64,000 nt of DNA, from assembly GCA_937927415.1 (NCBI GenBank), contig CALBDS010000003.1:186001-250000 (forward strand), written 5' to 3'. How positions within the stretch are numbered: the stretch's first letter is position 1; every line of letters starts with the position of its first letter. This DNA comes from an uncultured Rhodospirillaceae bacterium (GTDB lineage: Bacteria; Pseudomonadota; Alphaproteobacteria; Azospirillales; Azospirillaceae). The translations under genes were made by a program, and so were the position numbers. Below, one piece after another: positions 26,010 through 34,930 of this stretch. The notes beneath the pieces are model-generated. The model ran no database searches. It was not told where the DNA came from and was given only the letters and a program-made list of their open reading frames with translations.

Positions 26010-26890
26010 CCATCCTCTCCAAGCGGCTCCACATCCACCTCCACTGTCAGCCGGTGGCCGAAGCCCCCGACGATGACACCGCGCACCGGGCTGACGTCGT
26101 CGTAATCCCGCCCCCAGGCCAGCGTGATGTAATCGGCATCGGCCAGCCGGTTGTTGGTGGGGCACAGATCCAGCCACCCATCCCCCCACCATGCCGATAC
26201 CCAGGCATGGCTCATGTCCGCCCCCACCAGCCGCGGCTGGCCCGGCGGCGGCAGGGTGCGCAGATAGCCGCTGACGTAGCGGGCGGGAATGCCGAAACCG
26301 CGCAGCATGCCGCACAGGATATGGGCGAAGTCCTGGCACACGCCGCGGCGTTTCGCCATCACCTCGGCCAGCGGGGTGGCGACGGTGGTCGCCATGGGGT
26401 CGAAGGCGAAATCGGTATGGATCCGCCGCATCAACTCCACCATCGCCTCCCCCACCGGGCGGCCGGGGGAGAAGGACGGGGCGGCATAGGCGGTCACCTC
26501 CGGGAGCGGACGCACCAGAACGCTATCGAACACGAACTGGGTGATCTCCGCCGCCCGCTCCCCCGGCACCGCGACGGCGGCGTCGCGAACCGTTTCCCAC
26601 GCCGGGGTGGCGGCGGGGGCGAAGGGAGGCGGTGCGTCCACCGTCACCTCCATCTCCGCGGTGATGTCCAGCGAGCGGTGGGGTTCCTGCACCGCCAGAT
26701 AGGACACCGGATTGCCGAAGTAATCGGTTTCCTCCACCATCACGGCGGCACCGGGATTGACCGTCAGCCGGTGCCAATGGACCGTTTGTCCGGGGGGGCG
26801 CGGGCGCGGGGCCAGATGCACCAGATGGTGGGAGACGGGCACGGCCTCGCCGTAATCGTACCGGGTGGTGTGGCGGCAGCGGTAGCGCAT
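25997..26890 (-). CDS. Transglutaminase-like (Cys-protease fold) protein
   Basis: This 297-residue protein has the bacterial transglutaminase N-terminal beta domain (MRYRCRHTTRYDYGEAVPVS) and a core with the triad: C in RRGVCQDFAH, H in MSHAWVSAWW, D in GWLDLCPTNN. Such proteins are usually proteases or amidases that cut isopeptide or peptide bonds. The ATG at 26890 follows the alpha-E/ATP-grasp gene by 9 bases, so they are co-transcribed. This pairing recurs in many bacteria and was proposed to make and trim a peptide-like tag. A TTG 6 bases upstream is an unlikely alternative start. Confidence 0.9.
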   Translation of the reverse strand: MRYRCRHTTRYDYGEAVPVSHHLVHLAPRPRPPGQTVHWHRLTVNPGAAVMVEETDYFGNPVSYLAVQEPHRSLDITAEMEVTVDAPPPFAPAATPAWETVRDAAVAVPGERAAEITQFVFDSVLVRPLPEVTAYAAPSFSPGRPVGEAMVELMRRIHTDFAFDPMATTVATPLAEVMAKRRGVCQDFAHILCGMLRGFGIPARYVSGYLRTLPPPGQPRLVGADMSHAWVSAWWGDGWLDLCPTNNRLADADYITLAWGRDYDDVSPVRGVIVGGFGHRLTVEVDVEPLGEDGYPL

Positions 26891-26899
26891 GGGCAAGGC

Positions 26900-29593
26900 T
26901 CAGGCCGTCCGGGCAAAGGCGTGGCTGAAATAGGCGTGGGCCACGAGGTTGGAGATTTCGGGCAGGCTTTCCGCCAGCCGGTCCAGCGTGGTCCGCAGGG
27001 CGTTGGGCGATTGCAGCAGCGCGGGTGCCGCCAGCGCCAGCCGCGCCCCGGCAACGATGTTGGCCGCCGTTTCCACCCCCATGTCCGGGGCCTGCGGCAG
27101 GTGGGACAGGTGGTTCTGCAGCGCCGACAACTGAAAGGCCAGCGCCCGCGGGTTGGTTTCGTCCAGCAACAGCAGATCCAGCACCGGCGCGGTAAAGGGT
27201 TCTGCCAGATAGCGGGCGCGGTAGGTCATGAAGCTTTCGCCCAGCTCCAGCAGCACCTCCAGCCGCGCCGTCACCTCCGGCTCGGGCAGGGAGGCGGCAT
27301 CGGCGATGCGGGTGGCCCGCATCAGCGACAGGGCATGAATGGCCCGTTCGATCCGCCGGCCCATGTCGAGAAAGCGCCAGCCCGGCCCGCGGGTCATGCT
27401 TTCCTGCTCCAGCCCCGCCTGCGCCGCCAGCCCGATCATCACGTCGTCCAGATGCAGCAGCAGGGCGGCGGCGTCGGGACGGGGCGCGGGGCCGGTCGGC
27501 TGCTGGCTTTCCCGCACGGTCTGGCTGATGACCCGCCACAGATCCAGCGACAGGCGGTCGCGCACGGTGTAGGCGGTGCGGTGCATCCGCTGCACGTTGC
27601 CGCGCAGGCTGTTGGGGTGGTTGACGTCGAACACCGCGGCATAGAGGGCCGAGCGCAGGGCGCGGTTGCCGCCGGCCTCGCCCACGGTGGCCAGATCCCA
27701 CGGCACCATGCCCAGCCACGCCATCAGCCACAGGATCACCCCCCGTTCGGTGGCGGCCCCCGGCTGGTTGCCGTCCACCAGCCGGGTGTAGACGGCGCGC
27801 AACAGCCGCACCGCCGCTTCCGACCGTTCGGCGTAGCGGCCCAGCCAGAACAGGCTGTCGGCCACCCGGCTGGGCAGGTCGCCCAAAATCATCCGGGCCG
27901 CCGGCGGGCGGGGGTCGGAGTGCGCGGTGCGCCCCGCAGCCCCCAGATTGGCCGGGCGCTGGCGCGACAGGACCCAGGTGTCCTTGCTGCCGCTGCCGTG
28001 CTGCATGGAAATGGCCAGCCGCCCGGCTTCCGGCGACACCCGCGTCAGCCCGCCGGGCATGGCGGTGTAATCACCATCCGGCGTGGCGCACAGGAACACC
28101 CGCAGCATCAGCGGGCGCGGCTGCAGCCGCCCGCCGTCCCACACCGGGGCGGTGGACAGGCTGGGCCTTTCCTGCACCACCGTGGACCACGGGCGCGCGG
28201 CGATGCGGTCCAGCAGGGCCGCCCGGCCCGCCTCGTCCAGATCGCCGCCGAACAACGCCCGCTCGGGCGACGTGGCAAAGGCCGGGGCCACCACCAGCCG
28301 GTCCAGTTGCCGCGACAGGGCGGCGCGGTCACACCCCGGCCCCAGCCACAGGGCCGGCAATTGCGGCAACGCCAGATCCTCGCCCAGCGTGTGCCGGCAG
28401 ATGGCCGGCAGCAGCGAGTGGAACGACAGCGATTCCACCAGCCCGCTGCCGAGCGCGTTGGCAACCACCACATGGCCGGCGCGCACCGCTTCCACCAGCC
28501 CGGCCACCCCCAGCGAACTGTCGGCGCGGAAAGCCAGCGGATCGGCGAAATCCGCGTCCAGGCGCCGCAAAATCACGTCCACCGGCTCCAGGCCGGACAG
28601 GGTCTTGAGGAAGACGTGGCGGTCACGCACCGTCAGGTCCGCCCCTTCCACCAGGGTGATGCCCATCTGGCGGGCCAGATAGACATGCTCGAAATAGGTT
28701 TCGTTGTAGGGGCCGGGCGTCAGCAGCACCACCCGCGGCCGGCGGGACCACGAGGCCAGCCCGGCCAGCATCTCCTTGAAGGCGGTGAAGAACGGCGGCA
28801 GCGGCTCCACCCCGCAATGGCGCAGGGCATCGGTCAGAACGCGGGTGATGACCGCCCGGTTTTCCAGGGCATAGCCGCCGCCGCTGGGCGCCTGGCTGCG
28901 GTCGGACAGCACCACCCACCGCCCATCGGGGGCGCGCGCCAGATCGGCGGCGTAGAAATGCAGGCGGATGTTGCCCGGCACCGGGATCCCATGGATCACC
29001 CGGCGGAACCCCGGATCGGCGTAGAGGGCCGCCGGGGGGATCAGCCCCTGGCGCACCAGATCCTGCGGGCCGTAGATGTCGTTCAGCACCGCGTTCAACA
29101 GGCGGGCGCGCTGGGCCAGCCCGGCCACCAGCGTTTCCCATTCGCCGGGCGGGATCAGCAGCGGGATCATGTCCAGCGGCCAGGGCCGCTCCATTCCCTG
29201 CGGATCACCGTAAATATTATAGGTGACGCCGTTCTGATGCAGCAGCCGGCGCGCCTCTTCCCACTTGACCCCCATGGCGTCGGGGTCCAGCGGCCCCAGC
29301 GTGCTCATGAAGGTCTGCCAGTGACCGCGCAGCCGCCCGTTGCCCGTCACCATCTCGTCATAGATGGTGCCGAGATCATAGCCCAGGGCATCAGCTTCGC
29401 CGAACAGGGAACCTTGAGTGATGGCCGCTGTGCCGGGGGCGGAAAAGGCGGTGAAAGAGGTTTCGTCAGCCAAAGGGGTATCCGAAGCGGCGGGATGCGG
29501 CGTGTCGAGTGTGAACGGCCGCACCGGAGGATGCAAGCCCGGCCGACACAAACACACCCGAACCAGCCATCCTTGCCCGTCCCCCACCCCCAT
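26900..29593 (-). CDS. Fused circularly permuted ATP-grasp (type 2) and alpha-E domain protein
   Basis: This 897-residue protein joins two units that are separate genes in many bacteria. Residues about 70-540 form the circularly permuted ATP-grasp ligase (YDEMVTGNGRLRGHW, GVTYNIYGDPQGMERPW, DRSQAPSGGGYALENRAV, VLLTPGPYNETYFEH, VVANALGSGLVES). Residues about 565-890 form the helical alpha-E domain, opening with LPSRVADSLFWLGRYAERSE. An ATP-dependent amide or peptide ligase is predicted; no substrate is established for the family that I can cite. The first 65 residues look unstructured, so the true start may be downstream of the ATG at 29593. It is followed by the transglutaminase gene. Confidence 0.88.
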   Translation of the reverse strand: MGVGDGQGWLVRVCLCRPGLHPPVRPFTLDTPHPAASDTPLADETSFTAFSAPGTAAITQGSLFGEADALGYDLGTIYDEMVTGNGRLRGHWQTFMSTLGPLDPDAMGVKWEEARRLLHQNGVTYNIYGDPQGMERPWPLDMIPLLIPPGEWETLVAGLAQRARLLNAVLNDIYGPQDLVRQGLIPPAALYADPGFRRVIHGIPVPGNIRLHFYAADLARAPDGRWVVLSDRSQAPSGGGYALENRAVITRVLTDALRHCGVEPLPPFFTAFKEMLAGLASWSRRPRVVLLTPGPYNETYFEHVYLARQMGITLVEGADLTVRDRHVFLKTLSGLEPVDVILRRLDADFADPLAFRADSSLGVAGLVEAVRAGHVVVANALGSGLVESLSFHSLLPAICRHTLGEDLALPQLPALWLGPGCDRAALSRQLDRLVVAPAFATSPERALFGGDLDEAGRAALLDRIAARPWSTVVQERPSLSTAPVWDGGRLQPRPLMLRVFLCATPDGDYTAMPGGLTRVSPEAGRLAISMQHGSGSKDTWVLSRQRPANLGAAGRTAHSDPRPPAARMILGDLPSRVADSLFWLGRYAERSEAAVRLLRAVYTRLVDGNQPGAATERGVILWLMAWLGMVPWDLATVGEAGGNRALRSALYAAVFDVNHPNSLRGNVQRMHRTAYTVRDRLSLDLWRVISQTVRESQQPTGPAPRPDAAALLLHLDDVMIGLAAQAGLEQESMTRGPGWRFLDMGRRIERAIHALSLMRATRIADAASLPEPEVTARLEVLLELGESFMTYRARYLAEPFTAPVLDLLLLDETNPRALAFQLSALQNHLSHLPQAPDMGVETAANIVAGARLALAAPALLQSPNALRTTLDRLAESLPEISNLVAHAYFSHAFARTA

Positions 29594-29645
29594 CCGGGCG
29601 CATTTGGAACCTGTCGCGGTTCCGGATGCGCCCGTGGGGTGCCGG

Positions 29646-30692
29646 TTATTCCGGTTTTGGCGTGGCGGCGGTGCTGACCGGCAGAATCGGGTATTCGATC
29701 CGCGGCTGCCGCCCGGTCAGGCCATGGAGGAAGGTGGTGATCGCCTTCACCTCGTCGGGTTTCAGATGTTCGCCCAACTGGCTGGCACCCATGATCGCCA
29801 CCGCCTGTTCCAGATCCCACACTTTGCCGGTGTGGAAATAGGGGGCGGTCAGGGCGATGTTGCGCAGGGGCGGAGCGCGGAAGACGTATTCATCATCCGC
29901 GGTCTTGGTCACGGCAAAGCGGCCCTTGTCCTCCTTGGGCAGGATTTCCGCACCGGGCTTTTCCACCACGCCGAAGGGGTAATAGCCGTTGCCGCCCACG
30001 TTCACCCCGTTGTGACAGGACGCACAGCCCTTATCGATGAACAGCGACAACCCTTGTTTCTGCTCGGCGCTCAGAGCGTTATCGTTGCCTTCCAGGAACT
30101 GGTCCAAGGGCGAGGCCGGCGTGATGAGGGTCGCCTCGAACGCTTCGATCGCCATGGCCACGTTGTCGAAGGTCACCGGGTCCGCTTCGTTGGGGAAGGC
30201 CGTCTTGAAGCGGGTGACGTATTCGGGGAGGCTTTTCAGCACCTCCACCACGCGGGCCGGGGTGTTGTTCATTTCGACGCTGGCCTGGATCGGGCCCTTG
30301 GCCTGGGCCTTCAGGTCTTCCGCACGGCCGTCCCAGAACTGGGCGATGTTCAGCACCGCGTTCAGCACGGTGGGGGCGTTGCGCGGCCCCTTCTGCCAGC
30401 CGTGACCGATGGAGGTGGGGATATTGTCGTCACCCCCCATCGCCAGATTGTGGCAGGAATTGCAGCTGATGAATTGGCTGCCCGACAGGCGGGGTTCGAA
30501 AAAGAGCATCTGCCCCAGTTCGACCTTTTCCCGCGTGACGGCATTGTTCTTGACCGCGGGAAGAACAGACGGAATAACCTCGAAATGCTGTTTGGCCTTG
30601 TCGCGCAGATCGGCCTGGGCATACGCCGTCCCGGCAAAGATGCCGGACAGCATGAGGGCCGTGGTCAACGCAGCGGAAACAGGAAATTTCAT
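29646..30692 (-). CDS. Diheme cytochrome c peroxidase (CcpA/MauG family)
   Basis: This 348-residue periplasmic enzyme reduces hydrogen peroxide with electrons from c-type cytochromes. It has a Sec signal peptide ending near AYA-QA (residue about 25) and two covalent heme sites: CNSCH (low residue numbers, N-terminal heme) and CASCH (C-terminal heme). The order VELGQMLFFEPRLSG ... CNSCHNLAMGGDD ... RNAPTVLNAVLN is typical of bacterial CCPs. It lies 52 bases upstream of the ATP-grasp gene on the same strand but is probably functionally separate. Confidence 0.95.
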   Translation of the reverse strand: MKFPVSAALTTALMLSGIFAGTAYAQADLRDKAKQHFEVIPSVLPAVKNNAVTREKVELGQMLFFEPRLSGSQFISCNSCHNLAMGGDDNIPTSIGHGWQKGPRNAPTVLNAVLNIAQFWDGRAEDLKAQAKGPIQASVEMNNTPARVVEVLKSLPEYVTRFKTAFPNEADPVTFDNVAMAIEAFEATLITPASPLDQFLEGNDNALSAEQKQGLSLFIDKGCASCHNGVNVGGNGYYPFGVVEKPGAEILPKEDKGRFAVTKTADDEYVFRAPPLRNIALTAPYFHTGKVWDLEQAVAIMGASQLGEHLKPDEVKAITTFLHGLTGRQPRIEYPILPVSTAATPKPE

Positions 30693-30868
30693 CGGGTGCC
30701 TCCTGACGTGGCGCGCCGCGACGGTGTGTGAGGGGGCTTTTGGACGTTTCAGCCCTGATTTTACGGCACGGCGCTCTTTTTTGGAACGCCTCTAAGCTAG
30801 ACCTCCGCTCCCGCCGGAGCCATGGAAAAACAGCGCCGCCCGACGTGGTGGATTGCCGCATCACCGGA

Positions 30869-31807
30869 TCACGGTGCCGGCCACAGCCATGTCAACTCAT
30901 GCTTGTTGTGGGACAGGTGAACGATCTGACCGCCGGGGATGGACGCCAGCCGATGCACGGCGTCGAAATCGGTCGCCCCCTGGAATTTGATGGTGCAGAC
31001 GAAGTTTTTGACCAACCCGCTGCCATGCCACGTTTCCACCAGCCGCAACAGACGGTCGGGGTAGCAGATGACATCGCAGGTCAGCCAGTCGAGCGGCCCC
31101 ACCAGATCCGGGCGGATGGCAAAGGCGCTGTCCTGCCGGTATTCCACCCGCGGCAGGGCGGCGATGGCCGGGTCCAGCGGCGCCTTGTCCACCGCAATGA
31201 CCGATGCGCCGCATTCGTGCAGCACCCACGTCCACCCCCCCGGACACGCCCCCAGATCCATGCAGCGATCACCCGCACCAGGGCGGCGCCCAAGACGGGT
31301 CAGGGCTTCCCACAGCTTCAGATAGGCCCGGTTGGGCGGGGTGGCCTTGTCCTCGACAAAGCTCACCTCTCCGTGACGGAAGGGGCTGGAGCAGCGGGCG
31401 GCGGCCAGCAGGGTGTTTTCGTCCAGCAACGTCCATGAACCCAACGGCGCCGTCGGCGCCGCCGCCGGAAACACCAGCGGCTTGGCCGACACATGGGGCA
31501 GGTTTTCCTGGATCAGATTGGCCCGGCGGTGGTGGCGCGTGGACCACAGCGCCCAATTGCGCTGAATCCCGCGCAGGGCGCGCGCCGCATCCTTGATCGA
31601 GGTGAAGGGGATCAGAACCGGGTCGAACCAGATGTTTTGCGCCCACACCACGGACCGGGCCGGGCCGGGGGCAAAGACCAGCCGCCCATCCACCTCCCCC
31701 ACCGTGCCGCCGTCGGTCAGCCCCAATTCGGCGACGAGATCGTCCACATAACCGTCGGCCGCCAGATAGACGGTGCCGGGATAGGATTCATACACGGGCT
31801 GAGTCAT
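30869..31807 (-). CDS. RlmM-like (FtsJ-fold) SAM-dependent RNA methyltransferase
   Basis: This 312-residue protein has an N-terminal THUMP-like part and a C-terminal Rossmann methyltransferase. The SAM site is MDLGACPGGWTWVL, and the K-D-K-E type ribose methyltransferase residues are plausible in AVDKAPL, TCDVICYP and CTIKFQG. This resembles RlmM, the 23S rRNA C2498 2'-O-methyltransferase of E. coli, though the protein is shorter. I give no symbol because orthology is not certain. It stands alone, between the peroxidase and chemoreceptor genes on the same strand. Confidence 0.85.
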   Translation of the reverse strand: MTQPVYESYPGTVYLAADGYVDDLVAELGLTDGGTVGEVDGRLVFAPGPARSVVWAQNIWFDPVLIPFTSIKDAARALRGIQRNWALWSTRHHRRANLIQENLPHVSAKPLVFPAAAPTAPLGSWTLLDENTLLAAARCSSPFRHGEVSFVEDKATPPNRAYLKLWEALTRLGRRPGAGDRCMDLGACPGGWTWVLHECGASVIAVDKAPLDPAIAALPRVEYRQDSAFAIRPDLVGPLDWLTCDVICYPDRLLRLVETWHGSGLVKNFVCTIKFQGATDFDAVHRLASIPGGQIVHLSHNKHELTWLWPAP

Positions 31808-31931
31808 GGTGGGTATGGACCGCTGGCCGGAAGGGAGAACCGCCGGACCCTAGAGCATTCGCACCGAAAGAAGAAGAGGAGAGCCGGAATTCCGGCCCTC
31901 CCCTCGTCCTTGTCCGGTGAACAGGCCCGTA

Positions 31932-33602
31932 TCAGGCGGCGCGCACGTGGTCCACGAACACTGTGACCTGATGCTTCAACTGACGAAACTGTTCCGACAG
32001 CCGTTGCGACGCGCTGAGCAGATCCTGGGCCATGTGGCTGGCATCGGAGACCTCGCTCGTCACGAGGGTGATGTTGGACGCCACCGCCTGGGTGCCGTTG
32101 GCGGCATGGCCGGCGGCACGGGAGATTTCCTGGGTGGTGATGGTCTGTTCCTCCACCGCCGCAGCGATGCCGGTGGCGATTTCCCGCGCCCCTTCGGCCA
32201 CCTTGGAGATGTATTTGATCTCGTCCACCGCCCGATGGGTGGCCTGCTGAACGTTGTTGATCTGCTGGGTGATTTCCTCGGTCGCCTGCCCGGTCTGGTT
32301 GGCGAGTTGCTTCACCTCGCTCGCCACCACGGCAAAGCCGCGGCCCGCCTCGCCGGCCCGCGCCGCCTCGATGGTGGCGTTGAGGGCAAGAAGGTTGGTC
32401 TTGGTGGCAATGTCGTTGATGAGCTTGACGATATCGCCGATCCGCAGAGCCTGGGATGCCAGCGCCTCGATGGTGTGGCTGGTCTGGTCGGCGGCGTCGG
32501 CGGTGTTGCGCGCCACCTCCGCCGACTGGTTGAGACGCTGGGAGATTTCCGCGGTGGTGGCCGACAGCTCCTCGGTGGCCGACGCGATGCTGCCCACATT
32601 GTCCAGCGTGCCGGTGGTGGCGGTGGCGATGTCCACGGCCCCCTTTTCCGCTTCGGAAATCCGGCGGGCCATCACATGGGCGAATTCGCCCATTTCCGCC
32701 GCGGCTTTCAGCGAGCCTTCCAGCACCGACGACACATTCGCTTCAAAATCGGCCAGAAGACGGGTGACGAGAGCGCGGCGGTTGGCATCCGCCTCCTCCT
32801 TCATCCGCTCCTCGTTGGTCGCCATGTCGCGCACGCGGGCGGTGCTGTCGCGGAACACCTCCACCGCGCGGGCGATGGTGCCGATCTCATCGGCGCGGTG
32901 ACCGCAGGACAGGTTGATGTTCAGGTCCCCGCTGGAGATCTTTTCCATGGCCGCGGAAATCTCCTGGGTCGGCCGGATCACCACCCGCCCGACCAGCAGG
33001 AAGAGCGCCACCACCAGCACCGCCACCACCCCGACCGAAATCAGGATCGACGCCTGGGTGTCGGAACGGATCTGGTTCAGGGTGGATTCCCGGCTCCACG
33101 CGGCGGCGACATAGCCCACCTTGTCACGCTGCTGGCCGTTCAGGACCGGCACCATCACCAGCGTGTGCCCGGCCAGGGCGCGCAGGGCACGGCCGCTGTC
33201 GGCGGCGGTCCGCTCCTCTTCGGCAAAGCGTTTCAGCACCCCTTCGTCGCTTTTGCCGCGGGTGAAAAGGTCCAGAACCTTGCCGGTCTTGTCCAGAACC
33301 AGCACCCCTTCCAGATTGGTCGAGGGATCTTGCGCCGTTTCACCGTAAGCGCCCTTGATCGCTTCGACACGGGCATAACGGACGGCGGGGGCCATGTTGT
33401 CGGCCAACAGGGCCGTCAGACGGAACGCGCTGTGATCGAACGCCCGGATCGCCAGCCCTTCGGTCTGAACCGTCTGGTAGGAGACAAGCCCGCCCAAACC
33501 CAGCGCCAAAAGCACCACGACCCAAAGGATGATCTTTTGGCTGACGCTGCGCAGAGCGAACCCCCGCGGGCGCGTCTCATGGGCATTTCCACTCACCGGC
33601 AT
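31932..33602 (-). CDS. Methyl-accepting chemotaxis protein
   Basis: This 556-residue chemoreceptor has TM1 at about 22-44 and a periplasmic sensor of about 140 residues with no motif I can name. TM2 follows (ILISVGVVAVLVVALFLLVG), then HAMP, then the long signalling hairpin with the conserved tip TNLLALNATIEAARAGEAGR. The chosen ATG at 33602 has GGAGAG 5 bases upstream; an in-frame codon at 33635 would add 11 residues. There is no C-terminal CheR/CheB-binding pentapeptide. The gene is monocistronic. Confidence 0.93.
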   Translation of the reverse strand: MPVSGNAHETRPRGFALRSVSQKIILWVVVLLALGLGGLVSYQTVQTEGLAIRAFDHSAFRLTALLADNMAPAVRYARVEAIKGAYGETAQDPSTNLEGVLVLDKTGKVLDLFTRGKSDEGVLKRFAEEERTAADSGRALRALAGHTLVMVPVLNGQQRDKVGYVAAAWSRESTLNQIRSDTQASILISVGVVAVLVVALFLLVGRVVIRPTQEISAAMEKISSGDLNINLSCGHRADEIGTIARAVEVFRDSTARVRDMATNEERMKEEADANRRALVTRLLADFEANVSSVLEGSLKAAAEMGEFAHVMARRISEAEKGAVDIATATTGTLDNVGSIASATEELSATTAEISQRLNQSAEVARNTADAADQTSHTIEALASQALRIGDIVKLINDIATKTNLLALNATIEAARAGEAGRGFAVVASEVKQLANQTGQATEEITQQINNVQQATHRAVDEIKYISKVAEGAREIATGIAAAVEEQTITTQEISRAAGHAANGTQAVASNITLVTSEVSDASHMAQDLLSASQRLSEQFRQLKHQVTVFVDHVRAA

Positions 33603-33833
33603 CGATGCTCTCCATCCTACGCTGGAAACGCCCACACGGCACTAAAGGGCCGCGGACACTGTTGCGGGCACGACATCAGCGCGCACAGCCATCGGGCGAT
33701 TTTCCGAACACCATAACCCGTGATAATCGGGAAAGGTAAATTTCAATCAACCAAAAAATGGCGTTGTCTCAGGAATGCTTCGGGTTTCGACGCGATATCA
33801 GAAACAAGACACCTTATATAGATGCCCTCTGAG

Positions 33834-33867
33834 GGCCTCCCCCCTCCCCGACTGGAGGGGGAAGGCC
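33834..33867 (-). terminator. GC-rich hairpin downstream of the solute-binding-protein gene
   Basis: Plus-strand 33834-33847 pairs with 33854-33867 (13 pairs and one mismatch) around a six-base loop. It lies 23 bases beyond the stop of the gene at 33890-34681. There is no T-run on the minus strand, so it may protect the mRNA end rather than terminate on its own. The remaining part of 33603-33889 shows nothing else. Confidence 0.45.
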
Positions 33868-33889
33868 ATCCGAAGCGTGTTTCCCGAAA

Positions 33890-34681
33890 TCAGTTCATGC
33901 CGTATTCGGCAACGGTCTTTTCAACGACCCCTTCCTGTTCCAGCACCTGAAGAGCGCCCTGCCAGTCGTCGGGCTTGGCATCGGACCCCTTGCTCGCGGC
34001 GAGGTAGGCGGCGGAACGTTCCTGCGGTTCGCCCAGCACCAGGGCACCCTGACCACCGGCCGCCTTCCAGTCGGTCTTGGAGAAGGGGTTGGGCTGATAG
34101 GCCGCGTCGATCTTACCGTCCAGCAGAGCCTTCATCAGGTCGCGGGAGGTGGGGAATTCCACGATGTTGGTCAGCCCCTGCTTCTTCAGATAATCGAGCG
34201 AGGCGCTGTTGACCGTGGTGCCGACACCGGCCAGCGCCTTGGCGGCGGCGGTGTTGCTCACCGGCGCGCTGCCCGGACGTCCGGCATAGGAACGGTCCAT
34301 GTCGAAGATCTTGGTGAGCCAGATGTAATCGGCTTCACGGGACGGGGTGCGGGTCATGGGGAAGATCAGAACATTCTTCTGTTCCTTGGAGATCTTCACC
34401 GCCTCGGCCCAACCCATGAACTCGATCGGGGTGTTTTCGTTCTGGAGCTTCATCATCGCGGCAACGAGGTCGTAGAGCAGCCCCTTCTTCGCACCCGTGT
34501 TGTCGGTCAGAGGCGCGAAGTTCGCCGTGACCACACGCAAACCATCCGCGTAAGCCGGAGCCGGAGCCGCCCCCACCGCCCCCACGGCGACGGTGCCGCC
34601 CACCAGCGCAATGGCGACCGTCTGGCGCCCTTTGACGAGCATGCCCCCGAGTACGGTCGCCCACTTCTGGCTCTTCAACAT
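33890..34681 (-). CDS. Periplasmic solute-binding protein (family 3, amino-acid type), orphan
   Basis: This 263-residue protein has a long signal peptide (cleavage near PAYA-DG, residue about 46) and a bilobal family 3 fold: LRVVTANFAPLTDNTG opening strand, GLLYDLVAAMMK, the hinge segment around NSASLDYLKKQG, and a C-terminal helix. The ATG follows GAGGGA by a short spacer. No ABC permease or ATPase gene is next to it, so it may serve a transporter elsewhere or act as a ligand sensor. It is divergent from the membrane-protein gene at 34931 across a 249-base AT-rich gap. Confidence 0.85.
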   Translation of the reverse strand: MLKSQKWATVLGGMLVKGRQTVAIALVGGTVAVGAVGAAPAPAYADGLRVVTANFAPLTDNTGAKKGLLYDLVAAMMKLQNENTPIEFMGWAEAVKISKEQKNVLIFPMTRTPSREADYIWLTKIFDMDRSYAGRPGSAPVSNTAAAKALAGVGTTVNSASLDYLKKQGLTNIVEFPTSRDLMKALLDGKIDAAYQPNPFSKTDWKAAGGQGALVLGEPQERSAAYLAASKGSDAKPDDWQGALQVLEQEGVVEKTVAEYGMN

Positions 34682-34930
34682 GGTTCCCTCTTACGTAGCG
34701 TTTATTCTTCGGCTCGTAACACGTGATGGGCGATACGGTCGTTCGTTCCCATCCGAAGGCAGTATTCGTTCAAAACCACTCTGACGACAAGAGTCTTAAT
34801 TCATTGTATCCAAAAGGATGCATATTCGGTTATGATGTCTTAAATTGTTTGAATACACCGATATGCAGGAACCCTGCCGGGCAAACGGTCTTATTCGGCC
34901 AAAGCATTGAATTTTCTACGGTAAACCCGC

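Noticed and set aside
25895..29677. An open frame of 1260 codons on the + strand
   Set aside because: It is antisense to the transglutaminase and ATP-grasp genes, which have full catalytic motifs; its own translation is low-complexity Gly/Arg/Gln/His.
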